Both the position numbers and the translations under genes were made by a program. A stretch of 12,422 nt of DNA from an uncultured Actinomycetes bacterium (lineage in GTDB: Bacteria > Actinomycetota > Actinomycetes > Nanopelagicales > Nanopelagicaceae). How positions within the stretch are numbered: the stretch's first letter is position 1; every line of letters begins with the position of its first letter. Location of the stretch: contig CALMJB010000142.1 of the NCBI GenBank assembly GCA_937864205.1, positions 1-12,422 on the forward strand, given 5' to 3'. Below the pieces are notes generated by a model. The model searched no databases and was not told the origin of the DNA. It saw only the letters and a program-made list of their open reading frames with translations. This document shows, piece after piece, positions 1 to 6,161 of the stretch.

Positions 1-41
1 GCAACCGCTCCCACTGCTAGTACTTTTTTAGAGATTTTCAT
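1..41 (-). CDS. N-terminus of a secreted or lipoprotein-like gene (truncated by window edge)
   Basis: Only the first 13 complete codons are visible. They read M-K-I-S-K-K-V-L-A-V-G-A-V, a Lys-containing start running into a small hydrophobic stretch, which is how an actinobacterial signal peptide or lipoprotein signal begins. The ATG is at 41-39, and a perfect AGGAGG lies at 50-45. The spacing of 3 nt is shorter than usual, but this is the strongest Shine-Dalgarno in the window. The upstream neighbour encodes a BMP-family binding protein, so a second binding protein or lipoprotein of a nutrient importer is possible. The function cannot be read from this fragment. Confidence 0.6.
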   Translation of the reverse strand, partial: MKISKKVLAVGAV

Positions 42-44
42 TTT

Positions 45-50
45 CCTCCT
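45..50 (-). promoter_or_regulatory. Consensus Shine-Dalgarno of the left-edge gene
   Basis: Read on the minus strand this is AGGAGG followed by AAA and the ATG at 41. It fixes the start codon. It contrasts with the other genes here, most of which have weak or no Shine-Dalgarno sequence, and suggests a strongly translated product. Confidence 0.6.
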
Positions 51-63
51 GGAGTAAATAAAT

Positions 64-95
64 CAAACAAAATGGATTAATGCTGATTTTGTTTG
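64..95. repeat. Perfect 10-bp inverted repeat, 12-nt spacer
   Basis: The arms are CAAACAAAAT at 64-73 and ATTTTGTTTG at 86-95, with no mismatch. The centres of the arms are 22 bp apart, about two helical turns. The repeat lies 14 bp upstream of the Shine-Dalgarno and 22 bp upstream of the start codon of the left-edge gene. It could be an operator for a dimeric regulator, or a leader RNA hairpin made almost only of A-U pairs. It is not followed by a U-run on the minus strand, so a terminator is unlikely. Confidence 0.5.
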
Positions 96-165
96 GGTTT
101 AGGCGCACCCTATAACGGAATTGGTGAGGGAGTTTCGCCAACGCACGCGACTATTAGTTAAAGAT

Positions 166-221
166 TTATAACCTTTCGGCAAACTCTAAAGCGAAAGTTG
201 AGAGGTCATGAGTGGTTATAA
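166..221. repeat. Nested inverted repeats downstream of the BMP-family gene
   Basis: The outer arms are TTATAACC (166-173) and GGTTATAA (214-221). Inside them lies CTTTCG (173-178) facing CGAAAG (192-197) around a 13-nt loop. On the minus strand this follows the stop codon of the 226-1290 gene by a few bases, so it may fold in that gene's 3' untranslated RNA. There is no clear U-tract after it. The GTTATA words are also promoter -10-like. The 42-225 gap shows nothing else I can assign. Confidence 0.35.
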
Positions 222-225
222 CAGC

Positions 226-1290
226 TTATGAACCAGTGGAGTCCAATTTGATCTTGCCGGTTCGGACCGCGCTGGTGATTGTGGATAACCTCGCTGAATT
301 TGTTATCGGCCCCACATATTCAATCTGTAATCCGCCATTGCTCAAGTTATAGCGCTTGCCATACACGCCTGGGGCGCCCGGCAAAATTTCATTCATACTT
401 CTTTCTTGATATGCCGAAGTTATGACCTGTTCTACCGCAATATCGGTTCGCTTTTTGATAGTTAGATATCGAGGATTGTTTTTGTAAGTATTGCTAATTG
501 CAGAAATATTTAAGAAAAATTGATCTGGCAATATTCCAGATACTTTAGTTTTAACAGCATTTTTAGGTAGCGAATCATTTGCAGTTGCAATGGTGCGAAT
601 TACTTGATCATCAGCATCCCATGTAGAAAAAATTTGATCACAACCCTGTTTAAGAAGTTCTGGCACTGTTAATTTTGGCTCATCCGATAACTTCGAAATT
701 ATCTGAGTGTTAGCTTTGGCATAGGTTGCGCCTTTACCTAACATGGCGATATCAGACTTTGAAAAAGAATTCTTGGTATCGGCAAAGAAGCATACTTTTC
801 CGCTTTTGCTCGCCAGTGCCAGTGCGGCTCCCGCTACAAACAATCCTTGATTTCGATCAAACGAAAGTGCGGTCACATTTGCCATGGCCACTTGTTCACT
901 ATCAATAATTGCAAATTGAGTTTTTGGATACTCCATCGCGATTTGATTTATGGCCGGGGCAAAGCCTGCCCCAACTCCGATTATTAGTTGATAGCCATTT
1001 CGCGCCAAAAATCGCACCCTTGTGAAGCGATCGCCGGCGGTATTCGGATCAAATATCTGTTCCTTTAAATCAAATGAAGAAATATTTAATTTCTTCATAA
1101 CCCTAGTTAATCCGACATATGTCAGATCATTTATTCCGGCATCACCTTTGCCGCCACTGTCATAAACGATTGCAATACGAATTTTAGAATCGGCATGTGA
1201 TGAATTAATAGGCAGGAAAAGGTTTAAAGTAATGGCGAAGGAAATTACGATTGAAATTAAAAGAGCTTTAAAAAATTTTAAGTTAGCCAT
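226..1290 (-). CDS. BMP-family (PnrA-like) substrate-binding protein, secreted, no lipobox
   Basis: This 354-residue protein matches the BMP family (basic membrane protein, nucleoside-binding PnrA type), the extracytoplasmic ligand-binding component of ABC importers. Residues 5-33 form a signal peptide ending in a likely SHA/DS cleavage site. The family's opening motif is at 44-60 (DSGGKGDAGIND and following). LIIGVGAGF at 102-110 is followed by YPKTQFAIID at 121-130, and FDRNQGLFVAGAALALAS at 144-161 is the typical central helix. Most family members are lipoproteins, but no lipobox cysteine is present. The usual glycine-rich GFIGG-type strand reads VCFFADT (166-172), and the two Cys of the mature part are C167 and C217. 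The start ATG overlaps the trpS stop by 8 bp without a Shine-Dalgarno, so translation is probably coupled. No permease or ATPase is adjacent. The family call is firm; the ligand is unknown. Confidence 0.85.
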   Translation of the reverse strand: MANLKFFKALLISIVISFAITLNLFLPINSSHADSKIRIAIVYDSGGKGDAGINDLTYVGLTRVMKKLNISSFDLKEQIFDPNTAGDRFTRVRFLARNGYQLIIGVGAGFAPAINQIAMEYPKTQFAIIDSEQVAMANVTALSFDRNQGLFVAGAALALASKSGKVCFFADTKNSFSKSDIAMLGKGATYAKANTQIISKLSDEPKLTVPELLKQGCDQIFSTWDADDQVIRTIATANDSLPKNAVKTKVSGILPDQFFLNISAISNTYKNNPRYLTIKKRTDIAVEQVITSAYQERSMNEILPGAPGVYGKRYNLSNGGLQIEYVGPITNSARLSTITSAVRTGKIKLDSTGS

Positions 1291-2338
1291 TTTGAACTAC
1301 GCCAAGTGCTGCATATGCATCAGACAAAGTTTGATTTGCAACTTGGTTTGCTTTTGCAGATCCGGCTTTTAATATCTTGGAAAGCTCTGCCGGGTCGGAA
1401 AGTAAATCATTTGTCTTGGTGCGAATTGGCGCGAAAGTTTCAATTACTACTTCGGCCACTTTAATTTTGAAATCGCCATAACCTTTTCCGGCAAACTCTT
1501 GTTCAATCTGATCATGTGTTTTACCGGTTAAAGCGGAATAAATCGTAATCAGATTAGAAATTCCGGCTTTATCTTTTTCCGAAAATTTGATTTCTTTGCC
1601 AGCATCAGTGACTGCGCTTTTAAATTTTTTCATAATTGAATCAGCCGGCTCTAACATTTCAACCACTCCCGACATTGAAGCGGATGATTTGCTCATTTTT
1701 GCAGTTGGTTCTTGTAAATCATTTATCTTGGCAATTGATTTAACAATATGTGGTTGCGGAATTTTGAAAACTGGTCTGCTGGTTTTAAAAGTGTTGTTAA
1801 ATCTTTGGCCTAAATCTCGAGTCAATTCAATATGTTGACGTTGATCTTCACCGACCGGAACAAACTCGGCTTGATATAACAAGATATCGGCAGCTTGCAG
1901 GATTGGATATGTAAACAATCCCACCACAGTTCGATCTGATCCTGCTTTTTGCGATTTATCTTTAAATTGCGTCATGCGGCTAGCTTCGCCAAAACCAGTT
2001 ATGCATTCCAACACCCACGCCAATTGATTATGCGCTGGTACTTGCGATTGAATAAACAAGGTGGATTTGTTTGGATCGATTCCTAACGCAATCAATTGCG
2101 CAGCCGAAACCAAAGTGCGATGCTTAAAATTTTTCGGATCGGTTTCGACCGTTAATGCATGCAGATCAACCACGCAATAAAAAGCATCGTGTGAATCTTG
2201 TAGTTGCACCCATTGTTTTAGGGCGCCTAAATAATTGCCAAGATGAAATGAATCATGAGTCGGTTGAATTCCCGATAACACTCTGGGTTTGCTCAAGATA
2301 ATCTCGCTCCCTGAAAAATCACTTTCGGGTTGGTCCAT
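1283..2338 (-). CDS. trpS: Tryptophanyl-tRNA synthetase
   Basis: This class Ic aminoacyl-tRNA synthetase charges tRNA-Trp in the cytoplasm. It has 351 residues from the ATG at 2338. The HIGH-type signature is HLGN at 32-35 within FHLGNYLGA, and the KMSKS loop is KMSKS at 214-218. Other family blocks are GFGEASRMTQFKDKS (115-129), YPILQAADILLY (144-155) and VGEDQRQHIELTRDLG (162-177). The annotated ATG lies inside the 3' end of the upstream CNNM gene (20-bp overlap). A TTG at 2296 preceded by GGGAG (2311-2307) would give the usual short N-terminus, beginning SKPRVLSGIQPT after the initiator Met, and would remove the overlap. It is followed immediately by the BMP-family gene. Confidence 0.95.
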   Translation of the reverse strand: MDQPESDFSGSEIILSKPRVLSGIQPTHDSFHLGNYLGALKQWVQLQDSHDAFYCVVDLHALTVETDPKNFKHRTLVSAAQLIALGIDPNKSTLFIQSQVPAHNQLAWVLECITGFGEASRMTQFKDKSQKAGSDRTVVGLFTYPILQAADILLYQAEFVPVGEDQRQHIELTRDLGQRFNNTFKTSRPVFKIPQPHIVKSIAKINDLQEPTAKMSKSSASMSGVVEMLEPADSIMKKFKSAVTDAGKEIKFSEKDKAGISNLITIYSALTGKTHDQIEQEFAGKGYGDFKIKVAEVVIETFAPIRTKTNDLLSDPAELSKILKAGSAKANQVANQTLSDAYAALGVVQNG

Positions 2339-3620
2339 CTTTAGAGATCAGAATCTGGCCGACCCGTTTTCCAACCATATCTACGACGGTAAACCTAACC
2401 CCATTCAAGCGGACGATGTCATGAGTTTTCGGAATTCTTCCTAAGTAATGCATGAGAAAACCGCTTAAAGTCTCGTATGGGCCCTCTGGAATTATGATCG
2501 CCGAATTTTCCGCCAAGTCAGCAATAGACATCAAACCATCGGCTGAAATTTCACCGGTTCGGTGCAAAATCTCGCTCTCCTCATTTGGTGAGTCATATTC
2601 ATCATCAATTTCACCAATGATGCTTTCCAATAAGTTTTCTAAGGTGACGATTCCATCTGTTCCACCATATTCATCCAGCACAATTGCAATGTGTTGACGT
2701 TTTGATCTCATTTCGGTCAACGCTGGTAATACTCCTTTAGAGCCTGGTAAAAACATTACGTTACGCACTAATTCCAAAATGGAATCGGTACTGCCATCTA
2801 ATTTTGGATCTAGCAGATCGCGCACATGTAAAAAACCAATAACCTCATCGCTAGTGCCTCGAATCAATGGATAACGAGAGTGCCCTAGCTCTACCGCTAA
2901 TTTTCGCGCAGCATCGATTGAAAGTCCGGAATCTAGAAAATCTACTTCGGTGCGCGGAACCATAACCTCTTTTATGGTCAGATCTCCGGCATTAAAAACT
3001 TCTTCGACGATGTCGCGTTCCTCTACCGACAATTGCGAATGACCAGAAACTAAATCCAAAATTTCAGCTTCCGACACTTCGCTACGTTTACTTTTGTCAG
3101 AAATTCCGAATAAGCGCACAATCAAATCGGTAGATCTAGATAGCAACCAAATAATGGGGCGAAAAATCGTGGCAATCTTGTCAATCGTGCCCGCGGCATA
3201 TAACGAAATAATCTCGGCTTTATGTAGCGCCAATCGCTTTGGCACTAATTCGCCAATCACTAATGAAACGTATGCAATTATTAATGTCAATGAAATCAAT
3301 GAAGCATTGCTGCTGACATCTTCTGACCAACCCAATTCCTCAAACTTAGGAATTAGATATCTGCCTAATTTCTCAGCGCCGACCGCAGCAGATAAGAAAC
3401 CACATACCGTCACACCAACTTGAGCGGCGGCTAAGAAACGATTTGGATTTTTAGTCAGAGCGGCTACTTTTGCGCCTCGTTTTCCGCGAGTTGATATCTG
3501 CTTTATTTGCGAATCTCGCAGGGTGATTAGTGCGATTTCGGCCGCAACAAAGAGGCTGCCAATTCCGATTAGGAGCAAAACCAGCCCAATATCTTTTGCC
3601 ACCTCGGGCCAGGTACTCAT
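2319..3620 (-). CDS. HlyC/CorC (CNNM-type) family membrane protein with CBS pair
   Basis: At 433 residues this is an integral membrane protein of the CNNM/CorC family, implicated in Mg2+ or Co2+ transport or homeostasis. It is not a haemolysin despite the traditional name. The N-terminal CNNM (DUF21) domain covers about 1-190, with hydrophobic helices near 10-32, 62-82, 107-127 and 138-162; the conserved helix reads FVAAEIAL (24-31). The CBS pair covers about 215-345, with the hallmark VMVPRTEV (219-226) and VLDEYGGTDGIVTLENLLE (314-332). The C-terminal CorC_HlyC domain (about 355-428) contains GEISADGLMSIADL. The start ATG has no Shine-Dalgarno but lies 9 nt after a TATTCT -10 box, so the transcript may be leaderless. 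The 3' end overlaps trpS. Substrate and direction of transport cannot be inferred. Confidence 0.9.
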   Translation of the reverse strand: MSTWPEVAKDIGLVLLLIGIGSLFVAAEIALITLRDSQIKQISTRGKRGAKVAALTKNPNRFLAAAQVGVTVCGFLSAAVGAEKLGRYLIPKFEELGWSEDVSSNASLISLTLIIAYVSLVIGELVPKRLALHKAEIISLYAAGTIDKIATIFRPIIWLLSRSTDLIVRLFGISDKSKRSEVSEAEILDLVSGHSQLSVEERDIVEEVFNAGDLTIKEVMVPRTEVDFLDSGLSIDAARKLAVELGHSRYPLIRGTSDEVIGFLHVRDLLDPKLDGSTDSILELVRNVMFLPGSKGVLPALTEMRSKRQHIAIVLDEYGGTDGIVTLENLLESIIGEIDDEYDSPNEESEILHRTGEISADGLMSIADLAENSAIIIPEGPYETLSGFLMHYLGRIPKTHDIVRLNGVRFTVVDMVGKRVGQILISKDGPTRK

Positions 3621-3629
3621 AGAGGCTTA

Positions 3630-3635
3630 AGAATA
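3630..3635 (-). promoter_or_regulatory. Probable -10 box (TATTCT) of a near-leaderless promoter for the CNNM gene
   Basis: TATTCT on the minus strand fits the actinobacterial TANNNT pattern. It ends 9 nt before the ATG at 3620, placing transcription initiation about 3 nt upstream of the start codon. No good -35 is visible at 16-19 bp. The absence of a Shine-Dalgarno before this gene supports leaderless initiation. Confidence 0.4.
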
Positions 3636-3672
3636 TCGGAGCAGAAAAATCCATCGGGATTTGGCAGAAAGT

Positions 3673-3688
3673 AACCAAAATCTTGGTT
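3673..3688. repeat. 6-bp inverted repeat in the divergent region
   Basis: AACCAA (3673-3678) and TTGGTT (3683-3688) flank AATC. The dyad sits between the divergent CNNM and msiK genes, 53 bp upstream of the CNNM start and 115 bp upstream of msiK. It could be a regulator site, but a 6-bp AT-rich dyad may arise by chance. Confidence 0.25.
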
Positions 3689-3719
3689 TTGTCGTACGCT
3701 TTGGCAACTCTTTTCATTA

Positions 3720-3739
3720 AACAAGATCGCCATCTTGTT
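3720..3739. promoter_or_regulatory. Operator-like dyad upstream of msiK
   Basis: The 20-bp site has perfect 8-bp arms, AACAAGAT (3720-3727) and ATCTTGTT (3732-3739), around CGCC. Beyond one mismatch the symmetry continues for two more base pairs on each side. The length and compactness suit a dimeric helix-turn-helix repressor such as the LacI-family regulators common on sugar-transport genes. It is 63 bp upstream of the msiK start. I found no convincing -35/-10 pair placing it relative to a promoter. It could instead be a hairpin in the leader RNA. Confidence 0.4.
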
Positions 3740-3769
3740 AAATGTAAAGACCTTCATCCAACGGAACGT

Positions 3770-3787
3770 CGGGCACGTACCTGCCCG
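3770..3787 (+). promoter_or_regulatory. GC-rich leader hairpin directly before the msiK Shine-Dalgarno
   Basis: CGGGCA (3770-3775) and TGCCCG (3782-3787) pair perfectly around a 6-nt loop, CGTACC, and a T-G wobble can extend the stem. It ends 4 nt before the ribosome-binding site in an otherwise AT-rich leader. A flanking CCTTC (3751-3755) can also pair with GAAGG (3791-3795), which includes part of the Shine-Dalgarno. This suggests possible control of ribosome access, or simply an RNA-stabilising stem. Confidence 0.4.
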
Positions 3788-3791
3788 GAAG

Positions 3792-3797
3792 AAGGAG
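3792..3797 (+). promoter_or_regulatory. Shine-Dalgarno fixing the msiK start
   Basis: AAGGAG with 5 nt to the ATG at 3803. It selects this start over the in-frame upstream extension to 3683, whose residues do not resemble any part of an ABC ATPase. Confidence 0.75.
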
Positions 3798-3802
3798 AAA
3801 AA

Positions 3803-4885
3803 ATGGCATCAGTTGTATTTGAAAATGCATCACGTGTTTATCCCGGAACCACAAAACCGGCGGTAGATAAATTAAATCTCTCGGTAAAAGACGGAGAATT
3901 CCTAGTCCTGGTAGGTCCATCAGGTTGCGGTAAATCAACATCACTGCGCATGTTGGCTGGATTAGAAGAGTGCGATACCGGTTCAATCAAAATCGGTGAC
4001 AAAGATGTAACTAATGTGGCACCAAAAGATCGCGATATCGCGATGGTGTTCCAGTCTTACGCTTTGTATCCACATATGTCAGTTGCAGAAAACATGGGTT
4101 TCGCACTGAAAATTGCTGGCGTAGCTAAAGAGGAACGCGATCGTCGCGTTCGCGAAGCGGCAAAATTATTAGATCTAGAACCATACTTAGATCGCAAACC
4201 AAAAGCTTTATCTGGTGGTCAACGTCAACGCGTTGCAATGGGACGCGCAATTGTGCGCGAACCGCAAGTGTTCTTGATGGATGAACCACTTTCAAACTTA
4301 GATGCGAAATTGCGGGTTGCTACCCGAACACAAATTGCCGCACTACAACGTCGCTTGGGAATCACTACGGTTTATGTGACACATGATCAAGTAGAAGCTA
4401 TGACCATGGGTGATCGTGTAGCGGTATTAAAAGATGGCTTATTACAACAAGTTGATACGCCAAGAAATCTCTATGAAAAACCGGCAAATGCTTTCGTAGC
4501 TGGTTTCATTGGCTCACCCGCTATGAACTTGTTAGTCGCGCCAGTAAGTGGTGGCAAAGCAAAACTAGGTTCATTCTCATTAGATGTGCCAGCAAGTGCC
4601 GGAAGTTCGGTAACCGTTGGCGTTCGCCCTGAAGGATTCTCACCTGCAAGTTCAGGTTTTGAAGTCGCAGTCGAAGCGGTAGAAGAGCTTGGTGCAGATG
4701 CATTCGTGTACGGACGTCCAGCAGATCAATCGGTGCGCTTCTTGAATTCACATGATGAGGGTGCGCAAGTAATCGTTCGCTGGGATCCTAGAAATACTCC
4801 AAAAGTTGGCCAAACAATTACTGTAAGTGCAAAAGCAGAGGCAATTCATCTGTTCAATGCAACTACCGGAAATCGGATTAATTAA
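3803..4885 (+). CDS. msiK: MsiK/MalK-type sugar ABC transporter ATPase (UgpC family)
   Basis: This 360-residue ATPase of the CUT1 sugar-import family sits at the inner membrane face and energises carbohydrate uptake. Walker A is GPSGCGKST (38-46), the Q-loop glutamine is Q84, the signature is LSGGQ (136-140), Walker B is VFLMDE (156-161), the D-loop is SNLD (164-167) and the H-loop is H194. The C-terminal part (about 235-350) is the TOBE/OB-like regulatory domain. The opening block (VVFENASRVYPG, 4-15) and the closely conserved nucleotide-binding domain match the actinobacterial multiple-sugar ATPase MsiK, which serves several permeases. That fits the absence of permease or binding-protein genes here. 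It is the only plus-strand gene, with its own leader (hairpin and dyad upstream) and a terminator at 4921-4962. The symbol rests on family resemblance, not on a tested function. Confidence 0.88.
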   Translation: MASVVFENASRVYPGTTKPAVDKLNLSVKDGEFLVLVGPSGCGKSTSLRMLAGLEECDTGSIKIGDKDVTNVAPKDRDIAMVFQSYALYPHMSVAENMGFALKIAGVAKEERDRRVREAAKLLDLEPYLDRKPKALSGGQRQRVAMGRAIVREPQVFLMDEPLSNLDAKLRVATRTQIAALQRRLGITTVYVTHDQVEAMTMGDRVAVLKDGLLQQVDTPRNLYEKPANAFVAGFIGSPAMNLLVAPVSGGKAKLGSFSLDVPASAGSSVTVGVRPEGFSPASSGFEVAVEAVEELGADAFVYGRPADQSVRFLNSHDEGAQVIVRWDPRNTPKVGQTITVSAKAEAIHLFNATTGNRIN

Positions 4886-4920
4886 TTTAAGATAATTTCT
4901 AAATTTTATTAATCAGGAAT

Positions 4921-4962
4921 TGGCCTGATCCTCTTAAAAAAAGGATTAGGCCATTTCTTTTT
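4921..4962 (+). terminator. Rho-independent terminator of msiK, overlapping the icd 3' end
   Basis: GGCCTGATCC (4922-4931) pairs with GGATTAGGCC (4943-4952), ten pairs with one G-U wobble, extended by T4921-A4953, around an 11-nt loop. A T-rich tract (ATTTCTTTTT) follows. The right arm contains the icd stop codon and its last codon. On the minus strand the same stem forms but is followed by AATTCC rather than a U-run, so it should act mainly on msiK transcripts. Confidence 0.8.
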
Positions 4963-6160
4963 GCAGATTTTCATCTATTGCATTTAGGAACTGTTGAGTA
5001 TTTAACCAAGGTGCATCTGCGCTGATTAATAACGCAAGATCTTTTGTCATCTTTCCACTTTCAACAGTTTGAATACAAACTTTCTCTAATTTATCGGCAA
5101 AGTTTGCCACTTCAGGTGTGCCATCTAGTTTGGCGCGATGTTGTAATCCACGAGTCCATGCGAAGATCGAAGCAATTGGATTTGTACTAGTCGCTTTACC
5201 AGCTTGATGATCGCGATAATGACGAGTCACAGTTCCGTGTGCCGCTTCGGCTTCAACAGTTTTGCCATCTGGAGTCATTAGCACTGATGTCATTAAGCCT
5301 AAAGATCCATAACCTTGTGCAACGGTGTCAGATTGCACATCGCCATCGTAATTCTTGCAAGCCCAGATGTATCCACCTTCCCAACGTAAGGAAGTTGCCA
5401 CCATGTCATCGATTAAACGATGGTCGTACTCTAAATTTCGTTTAGCAAACTCAGATTTAAACTCTTTCTCAAACACTTCTGCAAAAATATCTTTAAATCT
5501 GCCGTCATAGGCTTTCAAAATCGTGTTTTTCGTTGATAGGAAAACTGGATAATTTCTAATCAACCCATAATTAAATGATGCCCGAGCAAAGTCGCGAATT
5601 GAATCATCTAAGTTGTACATCGTCATGGCTACACCCGATGAAGGGAAATCAAAAACATTGAATTCCATAGGTTTTGAGCCATCATCTGGTGTAAAAGTGA
5701 CCGTTAATTTTCCTTTGCCCGGCACCTTGAAATCGGTGGCCCGATACTGATCGCCAAAAGCGTGACGGCCAATCACAATTGGCTTGGTCCAGTGCGGAAT
5801 TAACCTTGGCACATTTTTAATAATGATTGGCTCGCGGAAAATTACCCCGCCTAAAATGTTGCGAATTGTGCCATTAGGCGATTTCCACATTTGTTTTAAG
5901 TTGAACTCTTTAACCCGCGCTTCATCTGGCGTGATGGTTGCGCACTTGACTCCGACGCCATGTTTTTTAATTGCATTAGCCGAATCGATAGTCACTTGAT
6001 CATTTGTTTTATCGCGGTACTCGATTCCCAAGTCGTAATACTCAAGCTGTACATCTAGGTAAGGCAGAATCAAAGAGTCTTTAATGAATTGCCAAATAAT
6101 TCTGGTCATCTCGTCGCCATCTAGTTCGACAACCGTGCCTTGCACCTTAATTTTTTTCAT
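4946..6160 (-). CDS. icd: NADP-dependent isocitrate dehydrogenase (homodimeric, eukaryote-like type)
   Basis: Oxidatively decarboxylates isocitrate to 2-oxoglutarate with NADP+ in the TCA cycle. The 404 residues align in length and motifs with the dimeric type found in eukaryotic cytosol and mitochondria, not the long monomeric type of many actinobacteria. Isocitrate-binding arginines are visible at R100 (GTIRN), R109 (FRE) and R132 (IGRH), with Y139 nearby. Metal-binding aspartates are in KNYDGDVQSD (269-278). TVTRHYR (310-316) carries the Arg-His pair that recognises the 2'-phosphate of NADP+, followed by STNPIASIFAWTRGL (325-339). It starts 1 nt after the mdh stop, with AAAGGA inside the mdh end as the likely ribosome-binding site, so the two are co-transcribed. 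Its stop lies in the shared terminator hairpin. Confidence 0.95.
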   Translation of the reverse strand: MKKIKVQGTVVELDGDEMTRIIWQFIKDSLILPYLDVQLEYYDLGIEYRDKTNDQVTIDSANAIKKHGVGVKCATITPDEARVKEFNLKQMWKSPNGTIRNILGGVIFREPIIIKNVPRLIPHWTKPIVIGRHAFGDQYRATDFKVPGKGKLTVTFTPDDGSKPMEFNVFDFPSSGVAMTMYNLDDSIRDFARASFNYGLIRNYPVFLSTKNTILKAYDGRFKDIFAEVFEKEFKSEFAKRNLEYDHRLIDDMVATSLRWEGGYIWACKNYDGDVQSDTVAQGYGSLGLMTSVLMTPDGKTVEAEAAHGTVTRHYRDHQAGKATSTNPIASIFAWTRGLQHRAKLDGTPEVANFADKLEKVCIQTVESGKMTKDLALLISADAPWLNTQQFLNAIDENLQKEMA

Positions 6161-6161
6161 C

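Noticed and set aside
42..225. Possible riboswitch (for example purine type) in the gap before the left-edge gene
   Set aside because: The dyads do not reproduce any riboswitch core I can recognise, and no three-way junction with conserved loops is visible.
3683..3802. In-frame upstream extension of the msiK reading frame, and an 88-codon minus-strand frame at 3451-3717
   Set aside because: The extension has no ABC-ATPase similarity and the strong Shine-Dalgarno at 3792-3797 sets the start at 3803. The minus-strand frame overlaps the well-supported CNNM gene and has no recognisable domain.
4881..4920. AT-rich stretch AATTTAAGATAATTTCTAAATTTT between msiK and its terminator as a second terminator or site
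   Set aside because: Only weak AT pairing and no stable stem; the GC-containing hairpin at 4921-4953 is a sufficient terminator.
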